Positions 1-6,659 of a stretch of DNA of 39,768 nucleotides are shown in pieces. Both the position numbers and the translations under genes were made by a program. Source of the DNA: Lachnospiraceae bacterium (GTDB taxonomy: Bacteria; Bacillota; Clostridia; Lachnospirales; Lachnospiraceae); NCBI GenBank assembly GCA_017441585.1, contig JAFRWW010000058.1, positions 1 through 39,768 of the forward strand. The letters run 5' to 3'. A model generated the notes under the pieces. It did no database searches. It was not told the origin of the DNA and was given only the letters and a program-made list of their open reading frames with translations. Position 1 is the first letter of the stretch. Each line of letters begins with the position of its first letter.

Positions 1-115
1 GCGTTTGCCTGATCTCATTGAAGCTATCTTTCCACCGATCATCGTGCGGCACAAGAAAGATGGGAAACAATGCCCATAACTCTTCCAATGTCATTTTAGA
101 TAAATCTTTTCCCAT
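1..115 (-). CDS. GrpB/UPF0157-family protein, N-terminal 38 residues only
   Basis: A minus-strand reading frame opens with ATG at 113-115 and runs off the left window edge, so only about 38 codons are visible. A GGAGG sits 8 bases upstream of the ATG, which supports the start. The visible peptide contains LWALFPIFLVPHDDRW, which resembles the N-terminus of GrpB/UPF0157 proteins (hydrophobic start, then an H-D-x-x-W motif). Members of this family are nucleotidyltransferase-fold proteins of poorly defined function. Family assignment rests on this short stretch alone; the rest of the gene lies outside the window. Confidence 0.55.
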   Translation of the reverse strand, partial: MGKDLSKMTLEELWALFPIFLVPHDDRWKDSFNEIRQT

Positions 116-190
116 GCCAAAGGCCTCCATAAATCCCGATTCTTAATTATTCTATCATGAGCAACACAAATGTAAAAAGGGAGTTTGGTT

Positions 191-403
191 TTAAACAAAA
201 TGTGCAATAATATCATCCTTACAATAAAATTCCAGATCCACTTTCTTCTCATCAGTAATAAATTTCCCTTGTATCACAGTGTAATGATAAATACTACGAT
301 TTGACTTAGGATATAAAACAAACCCATCATCATTTACATATCCGTCATACCTGGAATACACTCCGATGCTTAGTTCATATGACTTTACATCTCCGTCTAT
401 CAA
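191..403 (-). CDS. Hypothetical small protein, possibly a gene remnant
   Basis: This is a minus-strand frame of 70 codons that can only start at TTG; the frame is closed upstream by a TAG about five codons before it. I recognise no family. The peptide is rich in Asp, Tyr and Lys, with a stretch like YDGYVNDDGF, and has no signal peptide or membrane segment. No convincing ribosome binding site precedes the TTG. It sits in an A+T-rich spacer between the edge gene and tRNA-Gly, so it may be the decayed tail of a larger gene. Treat as doubtful. Confidence 0.25.
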   Translation of the reverse strand: MIDGDVKSYELSIGVYSRYDGYVNDDGFVLYPKSNRSIYHYTVIQGKFITDEKKVDLEFYCKDDIIAHFV

Positions 404-615
404 GGCTTGGATTTTCTAACAACATCCTCTTTACCCGTATTATATTCAATTATCTTTTTCAATACAAAAAAACGATTGTTTTTCATTCATCCTTCTCACT
501 TATTCTGTCCGGCATATATATTTGAATGCAGTTTGAATTGTACAGAATAAAACAACCCTCTGCCACGTACAAGTATAAGTATATCACGAACCAGTCATTA
601 TATACCACAAAACAG

Positions 616-652
616 AAAAACAGGAACCGTCTTCAGACGATTCCTGTTTTTT
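616..652 (-). terminator. Intrinsic terminator downstream of tRNA-Gly, usable on both strands
   Basis: The arms AAAACAGGAA (617-626) and TTCCTGTTTT (641-650) pair perfectly. After one mismatch the stem continues with CGTC/GACG around a 4-base loop. It lies 5 bases past the 3' end of tRNA-Gly in the direction of its transcription. T-rich flanks on both sides make it look bidirectional. Confidence 0.75.
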
Positions 653-656
653 CAAG

Positions 657-729
657 AGCGATAGACGGGGCTCGAACCCGCGGTCTCGACCTTGGCAAGG
701 TCGCGCGTTACCAACTACGCCACTATCGC
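657..729 (-). tRNA. tRNA-Gly (anticodon GCC)
   Basis: A 73-base cloverleaf reads on the minus strand. The acceptor stem is GCGATAG (723-729) with CTATCGC (658-664), discriminator T at 657. The D arm is GCG..CGC. The anticodon stem CGACC/GGTCG encloses the loop TTGCCAA, giving anticodon GCC for GGC/GGT codons. The T arm has the GTTCGAGC loop. CCA is not encoded. A strong hairpin follows directly. Confidence 0.95.
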
Positions 730-832
730 AAAACCTTGACTATCATACATCAATATCATACACATGTCAAGCGTTTTTCAAAATTTTTTTATTTTTTGCA
801 TTTAGATATTTTTACAACCGAATAATTCACTG

Positions 833-864
833 AAAAAACACCTCGTTCTGCTTACTACAGGTGT
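833..864 (-). terminator. Intrinsic terminator of the HAD/STAS/SpoIIE block
   Basis: On the minus strand the arms ACACCT and AGGTGT (859-864 and 838-843) flank a 15-base loop and are followed by a run of six T. The stop codon of the HAD gene (855-857) lies in the loop, so the hairpin overlaps the end of the coding region. The position fits the end of the leftward transcript. Confidence 0.7.
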
Positions 865-1481
865 ACCGACCAGCCCGATTCTATTTTCTCATGTACCTTT
901 TCTATCATTTCAATATCCAGCTTAGGCCAGTCCTCCACCTTTTGTGCCTTGTTGGTTACCAGATGCGCCTTCTCCGCGCATAAAGCCATGGGTGTGTCGG
1001 CTAAGGAATCAGAATAAAAATTCTCGATCTCCGGGAATCCATGATCAAAAATGTAAGCTGCCTTTTCTCTTGCAAACATCAGATTGTCCACAAAAGCTCC
1101 GACATCGCGGTCATACTCGGTTGCAATAAAATTAACCCCTAGCCTTCGGGCGATAGGTTCAATAATGCAGTTCGGAGAAGCGCTTATGATCAGGTCATCT
1201 TCCTTTTTTTGTTCCAGATACCAGGCAGATATACCATTTATATGTTTATCCCAGAACTTTTCAATCTGTTCATCAAAATCATCGATCAGACACAGAAAAC
1301 TGAAAAAATTCCGCTCAAAGATGAATCTCGGGATCTTTTTTAATTTCAGCAATATTGCGGTCTTCACCAGCTTCGGAACATAGGTAAACCACAGCGAAGG
1401 ATGCCGTCTGAGACACCAGAGGGCAAAACTGGCCGCGCAGTCAGGGTAATAGATCGTGCCGTCAAAATCGTATACGTTCAT
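855..1481 (-). CDS. HAD-superfamily (subclass IB-like) phosphatase
   Basis: A 208-residue soluble protein with all HAD phosphatase signatures. Motif I is DFDGTI at residues 5-10, with the nucleophile Asp and the acid/base Asp. Motif II is the Ser of IISASPNC near 100. Motif III/IV is SDSLADTP near 160. The long helical cap between motif I and motif II (about residues 15-95) fits HAD-IB enzymes such as phosphoserine-phosphatase-like proteins. Substrate cannot be told from sequence. It follows the STAS gene by 27 bases and is the last gene of the leftward block, with a terminator hairpin overlapping its stop. Membership in the STAS/SpoIIE transcript is inferred from spacing. Confidence 0.8.
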   Translation of the reverse strand: MNVYDFDGTIYYPDCAASFALWCLRRHPSLWFTYVPKLVKTAILLKLKKIPRFIFERNFFSFLCLIDDFDEQIEKFWDKHINGISAWYLEQKKEDDLIISASPNCIIEPIARRLGVNFIATEYDRDVGAFVDNLMFAREKAAYIFDHGFPEIENFYSDSLADTPMALCAEKAHLVTNKAQKVEDWPKLDIEMIEKVHEKIESGWSVHL

Positions 1482-1508
1482 AATAATAATCTTTCCTTTT
1501 CAAATGCT

Positions 1509-1811
1509 CTATGCCCCGAAAACAGCATCAAGTCCCGTAATATAAAGCACTTCATGAAAGTTCGGTCCCACATTTATAAGCTTCATCTTTCCTCCCGCAC
1601 TCTTAAGGCTCTTAAACGTATTTAACAGAACGCGAAGTCCCGCGGAAGAAACGAAATCACAGCCTTCAAAATCCAGTATAAGGGTTTGGATACTGTCAAG
1701 TTCTTTATCAAGAAGCGCTTTCAGGTCCGGCGCCGTATTTGTATTAAGCTCCCCCTTTAAAAGAACCTCCAGCTGAGCTGCGTCTTTCTTTGTCATCAGT
1801 TCCAGTTCCAT
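1509..1811 (-). CDS. STAS-domain anti-sigma factor antagonist
   Basis: A 100-residue single STAS domain, the usual size of SpoIIAA/RsbV proteins. The conserved phosphorylation segment is FVSSAGLRVLL (about residues 54-64), with the Ser that anti-sigma kinases phosphorylate. Unphosphorylated proteins of this family sequester an anti-sigma kinase and free a sigma factor. The gene is 23 bases downstream of a SpoIIE-type phosphatase, the enzyme class that dephosphorylates such antagonists, so the two probably form a partner-switching pair. No RsbW/SpoIIAB kinase is encoded next to them. An AGGAGGA stretch just before the ATG is a good ribosome binding site. Confidence 0.88.
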   Translation of the reverse strand: MELELMTKKDAAQLEVLLKGELNTNTAPDLKALLDKELDSIQTLILDFEGCDFVSSAGLRVLLNTFKSLKSAGGKMKLINVGPNFHEVLYITGLDAVFGA

Positions 1812-1834
1812 TCATTTCTCCTCCTGTATTCACT

Positions 1835-3238
1835 TTATTTTATGGTAAGAATAAACATTGTGATATCATCAAACTGCCCTGTATTTTCCGCAAACGCATC
1901 TATCTCATGTATAATGGCGGATAACACATCTTCTCCATTTTGTCCTCTCATGCTCTCAAGGATCTTCATCAAACGCTTTTCGCCAAACAATTCAGCCTTG
2001 GCATTATGAGCTTCGGTAACGCCATCCGTATAAAGCAGGATCCGATCCCCGGAAGAAAGCCGGATCTCATCCTGATTATATACAACCCCCTCCATTCCGG
2101 CAAGGAAAAGGCCGTGTTTTTTATCCAGCATCTCACAGGGCATATTCTTTTTCTGGATCATGGGGAAATTATGACCGGCATTCGTAAACTGCATTATCAT
2201 GGTCTTCAGATCCAGTATCCCGATCCATGACGTAGCGAACATCCCGGCTTTGTTATTTTCACAAAGCCGTTCATTCACTGCTGTAAAAATTTCCGACGGA
2301 GAGGACATGGTCAAAGCATAATCCTTGATCACAGTCTTAGCCGTCATCATGAACATGGCTGCCGGAACCCCTTTTTCCGAAACATCCGCGATCACAAGAC
2401 ACAGATGACTGTCATCGATCATAAAGAAATCATAGAAATCACCGCCCACTTCCCTGGCGGTTATCATAGATGCATAAAGGTCAAACTCTTCTCTTTCCGA
2501 AAAAGCGGGAAAGATGCTCGGCAGCATGTCCTTCTGGATCTTCTCTGCCATTTCCAGCTCAGCTCCGATCCTGGCCGTACTCTCTGCAAGTTCTTTCTCT
2601 TTTTGCAAAAGTTCCTGACAATGAACCACCATCTGAAATGAAGCCGCAGAAATGATAATGAGCTGTAACAGTTTAACAAAGTAGTTTGAAATGATCGTAT
2701 TCTTGATCATCCGCATACTGTCATACGGGAGATCCCTTACAGCATCGTCAAGCCACATGGCATCGTTGGTAACGATGGTAGTCCCGGGCTCATATTGGAC
2801 AAAGTTAAGGTCGAGCATTCCGTAGTTTGCCCCGAGAACATATGCAAAAAAGAATATTATGATGGATAAGACGGAAACATGTATCGTATACTTTTTATTG
2901 AAATAACGTACGGATAAAAGGATCGGGAGTACCACTAAAAGCGTTACATTATAGGTAAGAGTCATCATTGTCACAGCGCAAACGAAGATCATGGAAATCA
3001 TCAGCGCAAACTTGATCCAGCCTTTATCGTATTTGAAATACCGGCTGACTGAGTTTACCATGGATATCAGGACAAGATTGAAAACCATCAGTCCCCTGTA
3101 CTGTATACGTATGTAGAAAAACCCAACCTCGAACAATATCCAGGTGATGGCAACGATCACAAAGGTAATGTTTAGCACCAGCGCCATCATACGATTGGCT
3201 TTGATCTCATTTTCATGAAGAATGATATCATTATGCAT
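1835..3238 (-). CDS. Membrane-anchored SpoIIE/RsbU-type PP2C serine phosphatase
   Basis: The product is 467 residues. The N-terminal 135 residues carry several hydrophobic spans, followed by a periplasm-facing or loop region and another hydrophobic span near 190-205. A short coiled linker (about 210-235) leads into the PP2C-like SpoIIE domain (about 235-467). Metal-binding and core motifs are visible: GGDFYDFF, VIADVSEKGVPAAMFM, LLYTDGVTEAHN and GQFDDITMFIL. The start has GGGGGAAG upstream. It likely dephosphorylates the adjacent STAS protein in response to a membrane signal. The N-terminal sensor region matches no family I can name. It begins 59 bases after the sugar kinase gene and may share its transcript. 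Confidence 0.88.
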   Translation of the reverse strand: MHNDIILHENEIKANRMMALVLNITFVIVAITWILFEVGFFYIRIQYRGLMVFNLVLISMVNSVSRYFKYDKGWIKFALMISMIFVCAVTMMTLTYNVTLLVVLPILLSVRYFNKKYTIHVSVLSIIIFFFAYVLGANYGMLDLNFVQYEPGTTIVTNDAMWLDDAVRDLPYDSMRMIKNTIISNYFVKLLQLIIISAASFQMVVHCQELLQKEKELAESTARIGAELEMAEKIQKDMLPSIFPAFSEREEFDLYASMITAREVGGDFYDFFMIDDSHLCLVIADVSEKGVPAAMFMMTAKTVIKDYALTMSSPSEIFTAVNERLCENNKAGMFATSWIGILDLKTMIMQFTNAGHNFPMIQKKNMPCEMLDKKHGLFLAGMEGVVYNQDEIRLSSGDRILLYTDGVTEAHNAKAELFGEKRLMKILESMRGQNGEDVLSAIIHEIDAFAENTGQFDDITMFILTIK

Positions 3239-3297
3239 ATTTCTTCCCCCGTAATGATCTGCTACGGATCGATCTTTTTACCCTGTCTGTCCGATTT

Positions 3298-4896
3298 TTA
3301 TGCCCGGCCATTCATTTCCTTAAAAACAGAAGCATTGGATTTGTAAAGTTTTTTAAAAACTTTGTAATTGCGTTCATATACTTCTTTGTTTTCCTCTTTA
3401 GGAATGTATGTATGTTTTACTTTAACAAGCTGCTTTGACATTTCCAAAACATCCATGTCCCTTATCCCGGCGGCAACGGTGATGGCCGTCCCCATGGCAC
3501 CTACCTCCTGCGAATGATCAATGGTCTCGATCTTCCGGCCGGTAATATCCGCCAGCATCTGACACATAAGCTGTGACAGTGAGCCACCTCCGACAAAACG
3601 TATGTTATCAGAAGTCTTCACTTTAACATCTTCACTTTCCAACAACCAACGCAAATGATAGCAGATACCTTCTAAAACAGCCCTTATCATATCTTTCTTT
3701 CCGTTCTCGATCCTCAGATTGAAAAACATGCCTGCGGCATTTGAATCCTCGAAGGGACAACGGTTTCCATGCATCCACGGAGTAAATATCACGCCGTTTG
3801 CTCCCGGCGAAACCTTGCTGATCTCTTCAGAAAGATATTCATAAAGACTTGTGTATCTGCTCTCCAGATCATCCGTCACACTGGTTTTCTGAAAATATAC
3901 CCCCACCTCGTCAAGTGCCAGATGGTTTACCACCCATTCGAAGCATTTTCCGGCAGTTTCCAGCTCTGCGTAATAGTTGAAAAAACCATGTTTAGCCGAA
4001 AGCACCCCGGTTATCATGGAATTGATATCTACTGTCTGGTAATCCAAAAATGTGGATACCCATCCGGATGTTCCGACATAGATATGTGTATCTCCCGGTT
4101 TGACAGCTCCGGCTCCAATGCTCACAAATGTAGTATCCCCGCCTCCTCCGAAGACAGGTATCCCGGGGACCAGCCCCAGCTCATCGGCGGCTTTTTGGGT
4201 CAGTTCACCGGCCCGATCCGTGCTCTCTATTATTTCCGGCAGATGCTCCGGGTCTACCTTGTACATTTTTACAAGGCCCTGATTCCAGCCTTCCTTCCCT
4301 TTCCTCGTGTCATAAAGAAAAGTTGCAAACGCGGAATCGGCGGTCCGAATGATCCTGCCCGTGCAGCGCCCCACCAGATAATCATTTACATCAAGCCACT
4401 TATAAGTTTTGGAAAACACCTCCGGCTCATGGTTTTCCACCCACTTATATTTCCATACAGGATCCTTGGCGCTGGTGGAACCGGCATAATTGACCAGAAG
4501 ATTCCTTACAAGCTTATAAAAACTGCACCCTGAGACCTTAATGATCCCTTTGCCCATGCATTCTTTATACTCCCCCATTCCTTTCTGATCCAGATAAGTC
4601 ATAGGACGCCTTATGGCATTACCGTTTTTGTCCACCAGAACCGTACCTTGCATCTGCGAACAAAAGGCCATGCCCTCAATTTCTCCGGGGGTTACATCCG
4701 ACCTTTGGAACAGATCATGGGTGGTGGAACATAGTGCATCCCACCATTCTTCGGTTTCCTGTTCCGCGCCGCCGTCTTCCGAGATATAAAGGTTATAGGA
4801 TGCAGTGGAACTCGCCAAAAGATCTATTCCCGAATCGATATCAAATAAACATGTTTTAACGCTGCTTGTACCAAAATCATAGATAATAATATTCAT
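3298..4896 (-). CDS. FGGY-family carbohydrate kinase (xylulokinase-like)
   Basis: A 532-residue two-domain sugar kinase. The N-terminal ATPase fold begins with IIYDFGTSSVKTCLFD (residues 3-18). The C-terminal domain has the FGGY adenosine-binding features GGGGDTTFVSIGAGAVKPGD and YVGTSGW, and FVGGGSLSQLMCQMLADITG followed by EVGAMGTA. Length and motif order fit xylulokinases and relatives, but FGGY substrate specificity (xylulose, gluconate, glycerol, ribulose and others) cannot be fixed from sequence, and no sugar isomerase or transporter is adjacent. It may be the first gene of the leftward block that continues into the phosphatase; no strong ribosome binding site is seen before the ATG. 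Confidence 0.85.
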   Translation of the reverse strand: MNIIIYDFGTSSVKTCLFDIDSGIDLLASSTASYNLYISEDGGAEQETEEWWDALCSTTHDLFQRSDVTPGEIEGMAFCSQMQGTVLVDKNGNAIRRPMTYLDQKGMGEYKECMGKGIIKVSGCSFYKLVRNLLVNYAGSTSAKDPVWKYKWVENHEPEVFSKTYKWLDVNDYLVGRCTGRIIRTADSAFATFLYDTRKGKEGWNQGLVKMYKVDPEHLPEIIESTDRAGELTQKAADELGLVPGIPVFGGGGDTTFVSIGAGAVKPGDTHIYVGTSGWVSTFLDYQTVDINSMITGVLSAKHGFFNYYAELETAGKCFEWVVNHLALDEVGVYFQKTSVTDDLESRYTSLYEYLSEEISKVSPGANGVIFTPWMHGNRCPFEDSNAAGMFFNLRIENGKKDMIRAVLEGICYHLRWLLESEDVKVKTSDNIRFVGGGSLSQLMCQMLADITGRKIETIDHSQEVGAMGTAITVAAGIRDMDVLEMSKQLVKVKHTYIPKEENKEVYERNYKVFKKLYKSNASVFKEMNGRA

Positions 4897-5026
4897 ATCA
4901 TTATATCCATCTGCTACTCATATATTACCGCAGGTTAATCTCCGGTTTTGGCAGATTTGACAGTCACATACAACCATTTTAACACATAAAGGAAATCATG
5001 TGAACATTCGCTTCTGCAGCTAAATA

Positions 5027-5060
5027 TCAAAAAACCGGCAACGATCACTCGCTGCCGGTT
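5027..5060 (-). terminator. Intrinsic terminator after the coiled-coil gene
   Basis: The arms AACCGGCA (5053-5060 on the minus strand) and TGCCGGTT (5033-5040) pair perfectly around a 12-base loop, followed by a run of T residues on the minus strand. It starts 5 bases after the stop codon of the upstream minus-strand gene. Confidence 0.85.
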
Positions 5061-5064
5061 CTTA

Positions 5065-5586
5065 TCACCTGTCCTTCAATTCTTCTTTAAGTTCTTCCAC
5101 CGTATGACGGTTTATCATGGACTCGGCATCGCCGGTGTACTCCCACAGATCCATGAAGTAATTCCACTCATCGGCGGAGAAGGTAAAGCTGTCTCCGTTC
5201 TTATCGGTAAACTCATGAGGAGACTGCTCATCCTGATGCTCTTCCTCATACTTTCTCTTATAAACCTTCAGCTCATCGATCTCGGTGGCCATGGTGGACA
5301 CCTGGCTCTTGAGGGATGCTATCTCGGAATCCTTTGCGGCCACGGTATTACCCAGATCCTCGTACATTCTGGAGAGGGATTCGTTTGACTCCCTGTAACC
5401 GCTCATCTCCTTTTGGGCAGACAGGACTGCTTCATTGGCTTCATCCAGCTGTTTTTCCACCATGACACGACTCAATGTGGAAAAAAGAGTTATGATAAAA
5501 AGAACCGCACTGCCTATGGCCAGTCCCATTATCAGTTTTCTTTGTTTTTCAAGCTTTTTAGATTTTTTAACTTCACCAAAGTCCAT
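5065..5586 (-). CDS. Membrane-anchored coiled-coil protein of unknown function
   Basis: A 173-residue protein of no family I recognise. Residues 1-18 are basic (KKSKKLEKQRK), followed by one transmembrane span at about 18-40 (LIMGLAIGSAVLFIITLF). A long heptad-like region from about 45 to 118 predicts coiled coil, for example EVLSAQK, LSRMYEDLGNTVAAKDSEIASLKSQV. The C-terminal acidic segment (120-173) holds FTFSADEWNYFMDLW. The topology suggests a small N-in membrane protein with an extracytoplasmic coiled coil, similar in outline to division or envelope-spacing proteins, but I do not assign a role. tRNA-Leu lies upstream and a clear terminator downstream. Confidence 0.7.
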   Translation of the reverse strand: MDFGEVKKSKKLEKQRKLIMGLAIGSAVLFIITLFSTLSRVMVEKQLDEANEAVLSAQKEMSGYRESNESLSRMYEDLGNTVAAKDSEIASLKSQVSTMATEIDELKVYKRKYEEEHQDEQSPHEFTDKNGDSFTFSADEWNYFMDLWEYTGDAESMINRHTVEELKEELKDR

Positions 5587-5623
5587 TAGTTTACCCTGAA
5601 GTAAAATATGTTCTTATACGAAA

Positions 5624-5646
5624 TTTCCCCCTCAATGAGGGGGAAA
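5624..5646 (-). terminator. Perfect hairpin after tRNA-Leu, likely terminator or processing site
   Basis: A 10-bp perfect stem (TTTCCCCCTC 5624-5633, GAGGGGGAAA 5637-5646) with a 3-base AAT loop lies 17 bases past tRNA-Leu. The T-run after it on the minus strand is short (TTTC), so termination may be partial and could allow read-through to the coiled-coil gene. Confidence 0.55.
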
Positions 5647-5663
5647 CCACTTAATACATTTAG

Positions 5664-5748
5664 TGCGGAAGATGGGACTTGAACCCACACGATCGCATTG
5701 ATCACAAGATCCTTAGTCTTGCTCGTCTGCCAGTTCCGACACTTCCGC
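5664..5748 (-). tRNA. tRNA-Leu (anticodon AAG)
   Basis: An 85-base class II tRNA reads on the minus strand. The acceptor stem is GCGGAAG (5742-5748) with CTTCCGC (5665-5671), discriminator A at 5664. The anticodon stem CAAGA/TCTTG encloses the loop CTAAGGA: T33, anticodon AAG, G37. A long variable arm closed by GATC/GATC and a T arm with GTTCAAGT follow, all as expected for tRNA-Leu. CCA is not encoded. A34 in a leucine tRNA is unusual in bacteria, where GAG is usual for CTY codons. Confidence 0.93.
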
Positions 5749-5803
5749 TCAACACGCAAGGAATATAATAACATATACCCGAAACGCATGTCAAGAAAAA
5801 AAT

Positions 5804-6415
5804 CTATTTTTTATATTTTTTAGTAATGTTAGCAAGATGTGCCTTGAGTTTGACCTTGACGGATTCCTTATCCTCGGTACCGTCATATATCATGATCATG
5901 GCCAATATGGGGCCATAGTACTCTACAGCCATATCCCATGCGTCGCCCTCGGCCCACTGGCCCTGACGGATCAGCTCGGAGATGATCTTTTCCATATACA
6001 TGAACTGACCGTTCACCAGATACTGCTGGTACAGAAATCCCGCCTGATAATTATGATACTGCTCCAGGCAGAGCATCTTACGACACGAAGAAGCGAACTC
6101 GTCCTCCGTCCAGTACAAAAACTGTATCAGACTGTAAAGCTTCAGCTGGCTGACAGATAAATTCTTAAACGCTGGGGAATCAGGATCATCGGTTATAGCC
6201 GGCATATTATACTCGCTAGCTCTGGTCCTTTCATTCTCCTTCATCCGGTTCACTATGCTGTCAAATATAGCCTGCTTATTCTTATAGTGTTTATATAACG
6301 CAGCCTGGGTCATACCCAGCTTACCTGATATATCCCTGACCGAAGACGCTTCATATCCGTTTTTGGAAAAAAGCTTCAAGGCTTCATCAAATATACGCTC
6401 TTTAGTATTACTCAT
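5804..6415 (-). CDS. TetR/AcrR-family transcriptional repressor
   Basis: From the ATG at 6413-6415 the protein is 203 residues. Residues 1-48 form the TetR helix-turn-helix: SNTKERIFDEALKLFSKNGYEASSVRDISGKLGMTQAALYKHYKNK, a near-textbook match including the LYKHYKNK end. The remaining helical ligand domain is divergent. Earlier in-frame starts exist (ATG at 6427 and further out), but the TetR alignment begins at MSNTKERIF. The upstream spacer holds repeated GTTTAC/GTAAAC motifs that look like its own operator, implying autoregulation. Its ligand and targets are unknown; the next gene upstream is the secreted peptidase, on the same strand. Confidence 0.88.
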   Translation of the reverse strand: MSNTKERIFDEALKLFSKNGYEASSVRDISGKLGMTQAALYKHYKNKQAIFDSIVNRMKENERTRASEYNMPAITDDPDSPAFKNLSVSQLKLYSLIQFLYWTEDEFASSCRKMLCLEQYHNYQAGFLYQQYLVNGQFMYMEKIISELIRQGQWAEGDAWDMAVEYYGPILAMIMIYDGTEDKESVKVKLKAHLANITKKYKK

Positions 6416-6544
6416 AGTTGCAAACATCCGTTTCAGTCTGATATTAAAGCGCCTCCGAACATATCCTGAATCGAGAGGCGCTCTACCATTATGCAACTTT
6501 TTTTTTGAATATACAAGTAAAAAGGTTAAAAAAAGTTAAAAAAT

Positions 6545-6582
6545 GTTTACTATGTAAACCAAGTAAACGGTCGTTTATAAAC
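6545..6582. promoter_or_regulatory. Cluster of GTTTAC/GTAAAC palindromes, probable TetR operator
   Basis: Within 38 bases there is a perfect inverted repeat GTTTAC-TAT-GTAAAC (6545-6559), then GTAAAC (6563-6568), then the palindrome GTTTATAAAC (6573-6582). GTAAAC-N4-GTTTAT forms a further near-perfect inverted repeat. The site is about 130 bases upstream of the TetR start codon, in its promoter region. Assignment as the TetR binding site is inference from position and symmetry. Confidence 0.55.
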
Positions 6583-6659
6583 TTATGTAACCATGTGCAA
6601 ACTTATGTAAATCTAAAACCCGTTTTTTCAGCAAAAAATCAATACCAAAAATGAGTGAT

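Noticed and set aside
526..825. Plus-strand frame of 99 codons across the first tRNA
   Set aside because: It covers tRNA-Gly and its terminator on the opposite strand and has no ribosome binding site.
5586..5789. Minus-strand frame over the second tRNA
   Set aside because: It translates tRNA-Leu and its hairpin, not a gene.
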